A stretch of 64,000 nucleotides of DNA from Mycobacterium sp. (GCA_021732005.1 JAKFVT010000053.1:62001-126000); one strand, 5' to 3'; positions 16,724 through 23,992 are shown, counted from the stretch's first letter. Numbers and translations are program-made. The notes: generated by a model from the sequence alone, not told the origin.

Positions 16724-18322
16724 GTGTCTCAGGTCTTGTTGCGTTCCCAGCTCGGTCCTTTAACCAAGCTGGGTCAAGGCGGCCAGGGAGTTGTCTATCG
16801 GGCTCCCACAGCACGCACGACTTTTGCTAAATCCATGGTTTATAAGGAGTACAAGCCTGGGATTTCCACCTCTTTGAGCGTCAATGCACTCCGCGCGATG
16901 CCGGAGTTTTTGGAGTCACTGCCGTATCGCGACGGCGCCAAATTGATCAGCTTGACGGCTTGGCCATGTGCGTTGGTGGAAGACGCCGGTCAGGTGTCGG
17001 GATTTATTATGCCGGCGATTCCGGATGAGTTCTTCACTGATTTCTGGACCTCGAATAAGCCAACACCGTCGACGGTAATGGCCGAATTCCAGCACCTGCT
17101 TAATGAGCCTTCCGTCCTTTCGGCGCGGTTCGGTGGAGCCATCATAAGCGAGCGCCAGAAGTACGAGTTGTTGCGTCAGGCCGCCTTGGCGCTGTTGTTC
17201 TTTCATGAGCATGGTATTTGCGTCGGGGACATTTCCCCAAAAAATCTGCTGTTCTCGCTAGATCCCGCTCCGGCAGTGTATTTCGTGGACTGCGATGCGA
17301 TGCGGGTCAACGGTGTGTCGCTTTCCGGCCAGATGGAGACCCCTGGGTGGGGCGTGCCAACAGGCGAGGAGCTGGCGACCATATACACAGATACCTACAA
17401 GCTCGGTTTGCTGGCTGTGCGTCTGATCCTTGGAAGTCAAGACGCGAAAAATCCGAAGGATCTGCCGTTGACTGTGCCAGCCGAGCTGCGCCAGGTCATC
17501 GCCAGCACCCTCGCGCCGCATCCCCGCCAACGTCCGTCGCTCGAGCTATGGGAGCGAGCTCTAGACGCTGCGATCGCTGCTACTCCACAACAAGCGCCAC
17601 CACCTCCGCCTCCGCCGGCACCGCAGCCACCGCCACCATCGGCACCGCCACCATCGGCACCGCAGCCACCGACGCTGTCCCCACCACCGGCGAGCCCGAA
17701 AAGAAGGGTTGCGGCGTGGTTGTTAGTCCCCGCGGCCGTGGTGGCGCTGATCGCCATCGTGGCCGTGGCCTCCCGACAAGGTGTTGACACAAAGAGCACA
17801 GCTAGCTACGCCACGACCACCGTTACTGTCGTCACCGAAACTTCGGTCACCACGGTCAAGGCAGCAGCCCCGACGACGCCAGCGGGCCCTTGGGGCCCAT
17901 GGGGTACGCCGACGTCCCGGACCCAGCCCCCCGTCGATCCTGAGGCCGCCGCCGAGGCACGGCTACGGCAAATCGCTGAAGCCGACCGCTCCGATGTTCA
18001 AACCTATCTAGCCGACTGGTGGGTCCCACAGTTAAGTTCGAAACGTCCCGGGGTCAAGGATGACGGTGTTGTATGGGACAACGTTCGAACTCTTCAGGAG
18101 TACCTCGAGCTAAAAAATACCTTCGGTGCCGTGCTTTTGTGGTCAGGCGATTGGTCTACCTTCGATGCTTCGAATTTCTGGGTCACAGTAGCGCCCGCGC
18201 GGTTCAACACACCCGAAGGAGCACTCCAGTGGTGCGCTAGTCATGGTCGCGATTCCTGGCATTGTTTTGCCAAACTAGTCAGCACGACTCATCCAATTGA
18301 CGGCAGCACAGTCATTAAATAG
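16724..18322 (+). CDS. Transmembrane Ser/Thr protein kinase of the Ter triad
   Basis: 532 residues. The N-terminal 285 form a protein kinase domain: glycine loop GQGGQGVVY, probable ATP-Lys in MVYKEYK, catalytic loop VGDISPKNLL (Asp169, Asn174; the usual HRD is GD) and VDCD in place of DFG. It belongs with divergent triad-type kinases rather than classic Pkn kinases. Residues 290-325 are almost pure Pro/Ala/Ser, followed by one transmembrane helix (about 329-349) and an external region of about 180 residues with two Cys (QWCAS, WHCFA) and no domain I recognise. It is therefore receptor-like, able to sense something outside and phosphorylate inside. The next gene begins two bases after its stop, so they are translationally coupled. 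Confidence 0.85.
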   Translation: MSQVLLRSQLGPLTKLGQGGQGVVYRAPTARTTFAKSMVYKEYKPGISTSLSVNALRAMPEFLESLPYRDGAKLISLTAWPCALVEDAGQVSGFIMPAIPDEFFTDFWTSNKPTPSTVMAEFQHLLNEPSVLSARFGGAIISERQKYELLRQAALALLFFHEHGICVGDISPKNLLFSLDPAPAVYFVDCDAMRVNGVSLSGQMETPGWGVPTGEELATIYTDTYKLGLLAVRLILGSQDAKNPKDLPLTVPAELRQVIASTLAPHPRQRPSLELWERALDAAIAATPQQAPPPPPPPAPQPPPPSAPPPSAPQPPTLSPPPASPKRRVAAWLLVPAAVVALIAIVAVASRQGVDTKSTASYATTTVTVVTETSVTTVKAAAPTTPAGPWGPWGTPTSRTQPPVDPEAAAEARLRQIAEADRSDVQTYLADWWVPQLSSKRPGVKDDGVVWDNVRTLQEYLELKNTFGAVLLWSGDWSTFDASNFWVTVAPARFNTPEGALQWCASHGRDSWHCFAKLVSTTHPIDGSTVIK

Positions 18323-18324
18323 CT

Positions 18325-19536
18325 ATGACGACTCGCACACTTTGGGCCATCTGCGCAGTTCTTGTGGTCGTTTCCAGCGGAACGATAGTTGCCTTGGAAA
18401 TGGTTCACAAGCGCCCTGAGCCACCACAGGCACCGATGACACAGCCGTCCCAGCTTTCGCCCGAGGTTCCGCGAACTATCACTACATCGAAGGCAGCAAG
18501 TCCTCGTCTCCGAGGCTGTGCGGATGCTACGCAGTTGAGCGAAATGCCACTGCGTGACAAGCTGGCGCAACTATTGATGGTTGGTGTCACAAACGAGTCT
18601 GACGCGCGTTCAGTTGTTAGCAACTCGCACGTTGGCGGGATCTTCATAGCGAGCTGGACTGACTTGTCGCTGTTGAGTACTGGAGCGCTTTCCGAACTAG
18701 CTAGTTCAACAACTCCACTGCCCCTAGCCGTCAGCGTCGATGAAGAAGGCGGGCGAGTAGCCAGGCTATCCGCGCTCATTGGTCCGGCGCCATCAGCACG
18801 GGTTCTTACTCAGACGAAATCGCCTGACGAGGTATATCAATTGGCAGTTGAGCGAGGCCGCGCCATGCGGCGTCTGGGAATCACGATTGATTTCGCACCC
18901 GTGGTTGACGTTACCTCGACAGACGACAACACCGTTATTGGAGACCGTTCATTCAGTGGCAAGTCCGATGTCGTCACTGAGTATGCGAGCGCCTATGCGC
19001 GGGGACTGCGAGACGCTGGACTGATGCCAGTTCTTAAACACTTCCCCGGACACGGAAACGCATCGGGTGACTCGCACCTCGGAGGGGTAGTCACGCCCCC
19101 GCTTGACCGGCTTCAACAGAGCGATTTGATTCCGTATAGATCGCTCGTATCGCAGGAGCCAGTTGGAGTGATGGTTGGCCACTTGCAGGTTCCAGGACTT
19201 ACAGGCACTGAGCCAGCTAGCCTTAGTAAAGCTGCGATGACGTTGCTGCGCAACGGTGTCGGATACGGTGGTTCGCCATTTGACGGCCCAATATTCACTG
19301 ATGACCTTTCCACGATGAAGGCCATATCAGACCGCTACGGAGTGGCGGATGCAGTCTTGCGGGCCCTCCAGGCCGGCGCCGACATAGCGTTGTGGGTCAC
19401 GGACCAGGAAGTTCCCGCAGTACTTGATCGCTTGGAAGCGGCCGTCAACAAGGGTGAGTTGGCTCTCGCTGACGTAGAAGCTTCTGTGCGGCGAATAGCG
19501 GCGGTGAAGAAGTCGCTGGCTGGGTGCCCCCAGTGA
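18325..19536 (+). CDS. GH3 beta-N-acetylhexosaminidase, LpqI/NagZ-like, membrane-anchored
   Basis: 403 residues. GH3/NagZ landmarks are complete: VSVDEEGGRVARL, IDFAPVVDV, the substrate motif KHFPGHG, the catalytic His of the NagZ loop in GDSHLGG and the nucleophile Asp in FTDDLSTM. NagZ enzymes release GlcNAc from muropeptides. The sequence is very close to what I remember of mycobacterial LpqI. LpqI is a lipoprotein, but this N-terminus (MTTRTLWAICAVLVVVSSGT) has no Cys at a lipobox position. It probably stays anchored by an uncleaved helix, facing the cell wall. Translational coupling to the kinase makes it a genuine member of the triad operon. Confidence 0.87.
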   Translation: MTTRTLWAICAVLVVVSSGTIVALEMVHKRPEPPQAPMTQPSQLSPEVPRTITTSKAASPRLRGCADATQLSEMPLRDKLAQLLMVGVTNESDARSVVSNSHVGGIFIASWTDLSLLSTGALSELASSTTPLPLAVSVDEEGGRVARLSALIGPAPSARVLTQTKSPDEVYQLAVERGRAMRRLGITIDFAPVVDVTSTDDNTVIGDRSFSGKSDVVTEYASAYARGLRDAGLMPVLKHFPGHGNASGDSHLGGVVTPPLDRLQQSDLIPYRSLVSQEPVGVMVGHLQVPGLTGTEPASLSKAAMTLLRNGVGYGGSPFDGPIFTDDLSTMKAISDRYGVADAVLRALQAGADIALWVTDQEVPAVLDRLEAAVNKGELALADVEASVRRIAAVKKSLAGCPQ

Positions 19537-19701
19537 CTCGGAACTAAGTAATTCACGCGGAGCATGAATTCGGATGTACAGCGGATGCTTCGTTGTCCTT
19601 CGAGTGCTGGGTCTGAACGGGCTTTCCACACATGCAATTTAGTTAATGAAGGGAAACTACCTCGCCGTTTCAAATGTCATTCTTGCTGCACTTAAGGACC
19701 G

Positions 19702-21234
19702 TCACCGCGGAGCGCTCTGCTTTGGTTGGGTAGGAACGCATTGCCCCCGACCGATCAGCTTGGTCAACTCGTCACAGTCAACAGCATCATTGAGATTGGT
19801 GATCGTGGGCCCTCCCTGTCCATTCGTCAACTTAGCGATCACCAGATAAGGCTTGACTTCAGTAGATGTCAAAGGAACCTCGATGTTGTCACCGTTGTTG
19901 GTCTGCACCGATACGCGGGCGTCATAATCGCTGTAGCTACCACCTTTAGAGAAAATCTTCGTCGCGAACCAAATCTCTTTGTATTCACCGAGAGACGTGA
20001 TTGATATGTTCTCCTCATTGCTGCCTCCAAGGTCCCCAACACCCGCATCATTGTCTAATTGCATATGAGGACCCGACTTGCTGGTGTAGTCCACCGCTCC
20101 AGTATCCCCACTTTTGGTGGTGTAGTACGCACTCAGATCCAGGTCTACCGCTGCTTTCCACTGCAGCCGTACTTTTACTTCAGTAATCGGGCTCGATGTG
20201 TCGAGTTTCGCTGAATCGCCAGCCGATTCCAATGTTGTGACTTTGCGTGGACCACTGCCCGATCCCGCAACGGGAACAAAGTTTCGGCCGCTGACCGTCA
20301 GAACGATTGCGGCTGCAATGACTACACATGCGACTGAAGCGGCAATGACTAACTCGCGTCTGCTTTGCGGGGGTGCGTTAGTCGTGTTCGAAACGGCGTG
20401 CACCACCATGTTCAGTCCACCGATGCGCAAGCGGCTGCCATCCTGAAGGGGAGTGCGTTTACCGTTGGAAGTCTCGACGTGCTCGATCAATCCGTCCTTG
20501 AGGACAATGCTGGACACGCAAGGTGGAAGACCCTTCTTAAAGATATGTTCCTCACCACCTCCTCCAATGACAACCGGTTGCGCACCTAGTCCCACACGAG
20601 TTGTCTCGTTGGGTGCCCATTCAACTTCGATACTGGCTTCGCGGAACATGTTCTCCACGAAATACATCGCGAGGCCGAGGGCTAGACCGAGCAATGCGAT
20701 GCCGACGATTCGACCAGCAAAGCCCGGTAGGACCGTCAACGTCAGCAGGAACCCCATACACCCCACGGCGCCACCGAGGGCTCCTGCACCTGCGCCTCTG
20801 CTTAATGCGAGATTGGGCACGGATCTGGACAACATCGCCCCCAACAAGCCGCCCATAATCGCCCACGCCAAGATTCGAAGGCCATAGTTTCGGAGTTCGA
20901 AGGATCCGAAGTCCATGCTGTACAAGTATTGCGCTCCAGAACCCGATAGGAAGCCCGCTACTGCGCTTACGGAAAAAACCCGTGCCCATCGTTCCGGCTT
21001 GAGTTCTCGGCGTTGATGCCACTCGCTGGCTAAAAACAATACTGAGCCTAAAATGCTAGCGAACGCGGCAGACCACAAGCCGGTCCCGATAACACCTGCA
21101 ATTCGAGTTGACCGATTGACATCAACTATAAGCACAGCCTCGCCGACTAATGCCCCGATCGTTCCTCCCGCGAGCCCGGCAATCGCGTAGAGTTCTCTTT
21201 TTCTTAAGCGCAGGTTGTTGAGTGAGCTAGTCAA
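19702..21234 (-). CDS. Multi-TM protein with FHA-like segment and external TerD-like domain
   Basis: 510 residues. Residues 14-195 hold about six transmembrane helices rich in Gly/Ala. Residues 200-280 form a beta-rich stretch (TRVGLGAQPVVIGGGG ... LQDGSRLRIGGLNMVVHAV) reminiscent of FHA domains but without clear phosphothreonine-binding residues. A further helix (about 294-315) is followed by residues 345-470 that read as a TerD-type domain: VDLDLSAYY (Asp364, Asp366), LDNDAGVGD (Asp394, Asp396, Asp401) and NEENISI. These match the two acidic calcium sites of TerD proteins. A short tail with two Cys ends the chain. It converges on the triad operon. The TerD assignment is my reading of motifs; the FHA one is weaker. 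Confidence 0.75.
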   Translation of the reverse strand: MTSSLNNLRLRKRELYAIAGLAGGTIGALVGEAVLIVDVNRSTRIAGVIGTGLWSAAFASILGSVLFLASEWHQRRELKPERWARVFSVSAVAGFLSGSGAQYLYSMDFGSFELRNYGLRILAWAIMGGLLGAMLSRSVPNLALSRGAGAGALGGAVGCMGFLLTLTVLPGFAGRIVGIALLGLALGLAMYFVENMFREASIEVEWAPNETTRVGLGAQPVVIGGGGEEHIFKKGLPPCVSSIVLKDGLIEHVETSNGKRTPLQDGSRLRIGGLNMVVHAVSNTTNAPPQSRRELVIAASVACVVIAAAIVLTVSGRNFVPVAGSGSGPRKVTTLESAGDSAKLDTSSPITEVKVRLQWKAAVDLDLSAYYTTKSGDTGAVDYTSKSGPHMQLDNDAGVGDLGGSNEENISITSLGEYKEIWFATKIFSKGGSYSDYDARVSVQTNNGDNIEVPLTSTEVKPYLVIAKLTNGQGGPTITNLNDAVDCDELTKLIGRGQCVPTQPKQSAPR

Positions 21235-21243
21235 CTGCTGTCC

Positions 21244-21369
21244 TTAATGATTGGAGTTGCGACGGAATGCGTATCCGCCGCCGCCGATGAGTCTCTTCGC
21301 GACCAAAGCCATCGTCTCGTACTCAGTCAAGTCGACCGACGGCCGAAAGTTCGTAGGTGTGGCACCCAT
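21244..21369 (-). CDS. Small ORF directly upstream of the TerD-like gene
   Basis: 41 residues from the ATG at 21369, with a GAGGA ribosome site seven bases upstream; the stop is nine bases before the TerD-like start. The sequence (MGATPTNFRPSVDLTEYETM, then a short basic Gly-rich end) resembles nothing I recognise. Ribosome site and operon-like spacing are the only support; it could be a leader peptide or a regulatory coupling ORF. Confidence 0.4.
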   Translation of the reverse strand: MGATPTNFRPSVDLTEYETMALVAKRLIGGGGYAFRRNSNH

Positions 21370-21388
21370 TGGCGATTCCTCAGTTACA

Positions 21389-21682
21389 TTATCGCGCGAT
21401 GCACTTCGACGGAGCAGTCCTGCGGAACCCAGGCTCCACAGGCGCCGTGGACTCGCTGACGAAGGCGCAAAGAGTGAAAGTAGTGCCGGCCAACGGTGTG
21501 ACCCCCAATTGACAAGCTCGCTTCTGCTCCGATAGATAATCCGCCGGGCCGCTCTGCACCACGCTTGCGGCACCGCCGACCGACGAAACCAACCCAGTCG
21601 ATAGTCGCGTTCCGAATGATCCGACTACCCACGGATCGTAAGCCGCCGAACCTTTCCCATCAGAAGCGGTTGGGTGTCCCAT
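21389..21682 (-). CDS. Doubtful ORF in the island minus-strand operon
   Basis: 97 residues from the ATG at 21682, with a weak GGGGA ribosome site. Composition is Ser/Gly/Ala-rich with two Cys (RACQLG, TLCAF) and no recognised domain or signal peptide. It sits 20 bp before the 41-residue ORF and 150 bp after the previous gene. If it is not a gene, positions 21370-21832 are about 460 bp of non-coding or decayed sequence. Confidence 0.28.
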   Translation of the reverse strand: MGHPTASDGKGSAAYDPWVVGSFGTRLSTGLVSSVGGAASVVQSGPADYLSEQKRACQLGVTPLAGTTFTLCAFVSESTAPVEPGFRRTAPSKCIAR

Positions 21683-21832
21683 TCAGTCCCCGCTGACGGT
21701 CCCTTCGATTGGCCAAACGTCTTACGTGGAAGGCTCTCGAGGAGACCGCCGTCAGCGCGATGTTTTGCGACCGCGCGTTCGCCGCACCGGTCTCGGCTCT
21801 CCTGGTCTGTGAAGCGACGCCGCAAGCCCACC

Positions 21833-22702
21833 CTAAGAAGTTCCCGATGGCGACGACGCCTGGGTCTCTCCCGTGAGCAGCGGCTCGATAATGCCCTCGC
21901 GTAGGAAGAATTCGCACATGCCCATACGCATGTGGAGTTCATCGGACGCCATCGGCTTGGTGGCGTTGGCAGCCCACTCGGTGACATCGAGGACGTTCTC
22001 GGCGGCGTTGCTGATGTCCATGTGTGCTCTGATTGCCGCCTCATCGAAGTGAGCCGGCGCCTGCAGATCGAGAATTGGCATTGGCGCCGACTCGTCGATC
22101 GGCACACGCCCGGTAGCGGGCTCCGGCAGGTCGTGCTTCACCAATGTCAGCGGCTTACGCAACCCGACCCGAACATTGACGATGTGGGCGGCGAGGGCAT
22201 GGCCCCCGCGGTGCCGGTCAATCCGTGCGAGTTCTTCGACCCACCACAACGCGTTCGACAGATGGTCCGGCTGAGCGTTGAACGGCTGGACGATGCGCAA
22301 ATCTGCGAATGTTTTGTCGGACAACGACTTCAGGTTGTCCCGATGCCCCTGGCTGTCGTACTTCGCCGGGTCGAGCTTGATCGGGAAGTAGATGTTGCGC
22401 TCGTTCGGCGGAGGATTCTGCCCGCTATCGCGGACAGCCAGGTAGTACGCGGTGCCGTCTAGCGCCGCTCGGAGGAGGTACAGCCATTCACCGAATAGGG
22501 CGCTAATCCGTACCGGCATCGGTTCCACGGTGTTGATGACGAACGTCCACCGCCCATCGCCCTCCGCTTGAACGAGCCCGAACCGGCGCGGGTGCCGGTC
22601 GAGGTACTCCTTCCACTCGGTTCCAATCGCCGTGCGGATCTCGCTGGCTCGACGTAGGCGGTCGCGAAGGACCTCGATGTCCGGGGTGATGGGTGCGGTC
22701 AC
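21833..22702 (-). CDS. Uncharacterised island protein A (LRAALD/FPI/QPF/DRHR family)
   Basis: 289 residues from the GTG at 22702. I do not recognise a named domain. It carries an ordered set of motifs that I have seen in many uncharacterised bacterial proteins: LYLLRAALDGTAYYLA, IYFPIKLD, LRIVQPF and ELARIDRHRGGHAL. The same order occurs in the neighbouring gene product upstream, so the two are distant paralogues. Mainly helical, soluble, no signal peptide. It follows protein B by 34 bp in the same operon. The N-terminal stretch upstream of 22702 in the open frame is Arg/Pro-rich and probably not translated. Confidence 0.7.
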   Translation of the reverse strand: MTAPITPDIEVLRDRLRRASEIRTAIGTEWKEYLDRHPRRFGLVQAEGDGRWTFVINTVEPMPVRISALFGEWLYLLRAALDGTAYYLAVRDSGQNPPPNERNIYFPIKLDPAKYDSQGHRDNLKSLSDKTFADLRIVQPFNAQPDHLSNALWWVEELARIDRHRGGHALAAHIVNVRVGLRKPLTLVKHDLPEPATGRVPIDESAPMPILDLQAPAHFDEAAIRAHMDISNAAENVLDVTEWAANATKPMASDELHMRMGMCEFFLREGIIEPLLTGETQASSPSGTS

Positions 22703-22736
22703 GCTGAGGAATGCTAGGCAAACTCCGGAGCGCGCC

Positions 22737-23747
22737 CTAGTCGGGCATCGCGAGAATCTGCGGTGGTGTGGTGTCGTTCTGAACCATCTCCCAGGCCTCC
22801 CGGCCGGCCCGATCGTGAGCCGAATCCGGACCACCTGCGCGGATGCGCTCCTCAAAGGTGGCAGCCGAATCACTGAGGTCCACCTGCCTGGGCAACAGCG
22901 AGGTTACAGGTGCCCCGGTCACGAGCGCTGGGATCACCACGTCGGCCACGAAGTCGTGGATCTGCGCCAGCTCCGCTCCCGGCCCGGCCCAGACCTGACT
23001 GTCCGGTCGTTGAATATGGATCGCTGTCAGCGTCTCCAGCATCACCGGCTGGCCCTGTTGAACATCCGCGGAAAGAACGTCGCCCACCGCGATTGGACGC
23101 ATCTGTCGGTTTTGTCCGAAGAAGGATTTGTCGTTCCTGGTGACAACGCTCCGGAAGCCAACAGGACGGATCGTTCGGTGCTTGTCCTCGTTCGAGTAGC
23201 CCTGCAACAGCAGCAGCGGGTGGACACCATGTAACTCCGTCATCCCCATCAACGCCGCGAGTTGCGCTGATACCGCCGTGACCACGGCCAGGCTTCGGTA
23301 CGGCTGCAGGCTCTCGATCCGGGTGTGCAGGACTGTTCCGGTTCCGAGTTCGGGAACGTGCTTTACCCTTTTGCTCACCCAATTGGCCAGGCCGTCGGCT
23401 GATTTCTGGATTGGCATTGCCACAAGGTGAGCCTGCTCCGCAGGTAATGCCGCGCCGCGAGCTTGTTCGACCAGGTAAAAAACGACGTTGTCGATGGCGG
23501 CGCGGAGGTGGTTCACCGCCTCACTGATCACCATCAGCATGGCCGGCGGTGTCGGCCGGACGCTCGACACAACCGCGTCCAGAAGTCCTTTGGAGTTCCG
23601 CACCTGCTCGAACTCGAAAGCGTTCCTCGACCAATCCAGGCAAAGCTGGGCCAGCTCGTACTGGAGTTCATCGGCGCGGGCCAACCGCAACGCCACGGGC
23701 GCCAGATCGCCGGGGAGCCAGTCGAGGGCGGACGGTTCGACAGTCAC
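22737..23747 (-). CDS. Uncharacterised island protein B, paralogue of protein A
   Basis: 336 residues from the GTG at 23747; another GTG at 23801 is possible, and neither has a strong ribosome site. Motifs in the same order as in protein A: AVNHLRAAIDNVVFYL, LVAMPIQK, IESLQPY and GYSNEDKHRTIRP. The helical segment ahead (ELQYELAQLCLDWSRNAFEFEQV) suggests a helical-bundle N-terminus. No enzymatic residues can be assigned with confidence. As first gene of the minus-strand set it lies just downstream of an SOS-like palindrome. Confidence 0.7.
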   Translation of the reverse strand: MTVEPSALDWLPGDLAPVALRLARADELQYELAQLCLDWSRNAFEFEQVRNSKGLLDAVVSSVRPTPPAMLMVISEAVNHLRAAIDNVVFYLVEQARGAALPAEQAHLVAMPIQKSADGLANWVSKRVKHVPELGTGTVLHTRIESLQPYRSLAVVTAVSAQLAALMGMTELHGVHPLLLLQGYSNEDKHRTIRPVGFRSVVTRNDKSFFGQNRQMRPIAVGDVLSADVQQGQPVMLETLTAIHIQRPDSQVWAGPGAELAQIHDFVADVVIPALVTGAPVTSLLPRQVDLSDSAATFEERIRAGGPDSAHDRAGREAWEMVQNDTTPPQILAMPD

Positions 23748-23793
23748 GGGTCCACAGTCAACACCTGACCAGCGCGGCCGGGAACGCGACTCG

Positions 23794-23809
23794 CCGAACA
23801 CTCGTTCGG
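23794..23809. promoter_or_regulatory. SOS-box-like palindrome upstream of island protein B
   Basis: CCGAAC-ACTC-GTTCGG is a perfect 6-4-6 palindrome. The mycobacterial LexA box is TCGAAC-N4-GTTCGA, so only the outermost pair differs, symmetrically. It lies 47 bp ahead of the chosen GTG, or across the alternative GTG at 23801. LexA control of the operon is possible but unproven. Confidence 0.4.
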
Positions 23810-23825
23810 TGCGGCTACATCATCA

Positions 23826-23854
23826 CTAGGCACACTCTTGGCACAACGGGGGTT
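23826..23854. repeat. Imperfect repeat near island right end
   Basis: 26 of 29 bases match 13135-13163 in the same orientation. It stands about 50 bp inside the right att repeat. Candidate arm-type integrase site. Confidence 0.45.
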
Positions 23855-23903
23855 CTGGAATCCGAAGAGGAGTCGGCTCGCGAGCCCCTGAACTGCAATG
23901 ACT

Positions 23904-23949
23904 TTGGTGGGCGCGGACGGTATCGAACCGCCGACCGCTGGTGTGTAAA
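23904..23949. repeat. att direct repeat, right copy (inside tRNA-Val)
   Basis: Perfect 46-bp match to 12974-13019. It covers the 3' half of the intact tRNA-Val gene, which the integration has reconstituted. Confidence 0.9.
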
Positions 23950-23979
23950 ACCAGAGCTCTACCACTGAGCTACGCGCCC
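23905..23979 (-). tRNA. valV: tRNA-Val (anticodon UAC)
   Basis: 75 nt including an encoded CCA. The acceptor stem GGGCGCG pairs with CGCGCCC, followed by discriminator A. The anticodon stem CTGGT/ACCAG encloses the loop TTTACAC, giving anticodon UAC (valine). The T-arm carries GGTTCGATACC. The 3' half doubles as the island attachment site. The symbol valV is from memory of the M. tuberculosis naming and less certain than the tRNA itself. Confidence 0.95.
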
Positions 23980-23992
23980 GTGCCCGGGCAGG

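Larger units (their letters stand above)
12974..23949. mobile_element. tRNA-Val-integrated genomic island carrying a Ter-type triad
   Basis: About 11 kb lies between two perfect 46-bp copies of the 3' half of tRNA-Val (12974-13019 and 23904-23949), the classic footprint of tyrosine-recombinase integration. Flanking genes on both sides belong to the chromosome: the VOC gene on the left, and ahpE with the rest of the conserved backbone on the right. Inside, base composition is visibly lower in GC (32 of 60 bases at 20041-20100, against 42 of 60 at 26161-26220 in aceE). The cargo is six plus-strand genes (13.4-19.5 kb) converging on a minus-strand set (19.7-23.7 kb). No integrase, excisionase or relaxase is readable, so the island is either degenerate or moved in trans. 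Confidence 0.85.

Noticed and set aside
19550-19570. Inverted repeat AATTCA/TGAATT after the GH3 gene as terminator
   Set aside because: Six-base AT-rich stem with a nine-base loop and no T-tract; too weak to call.
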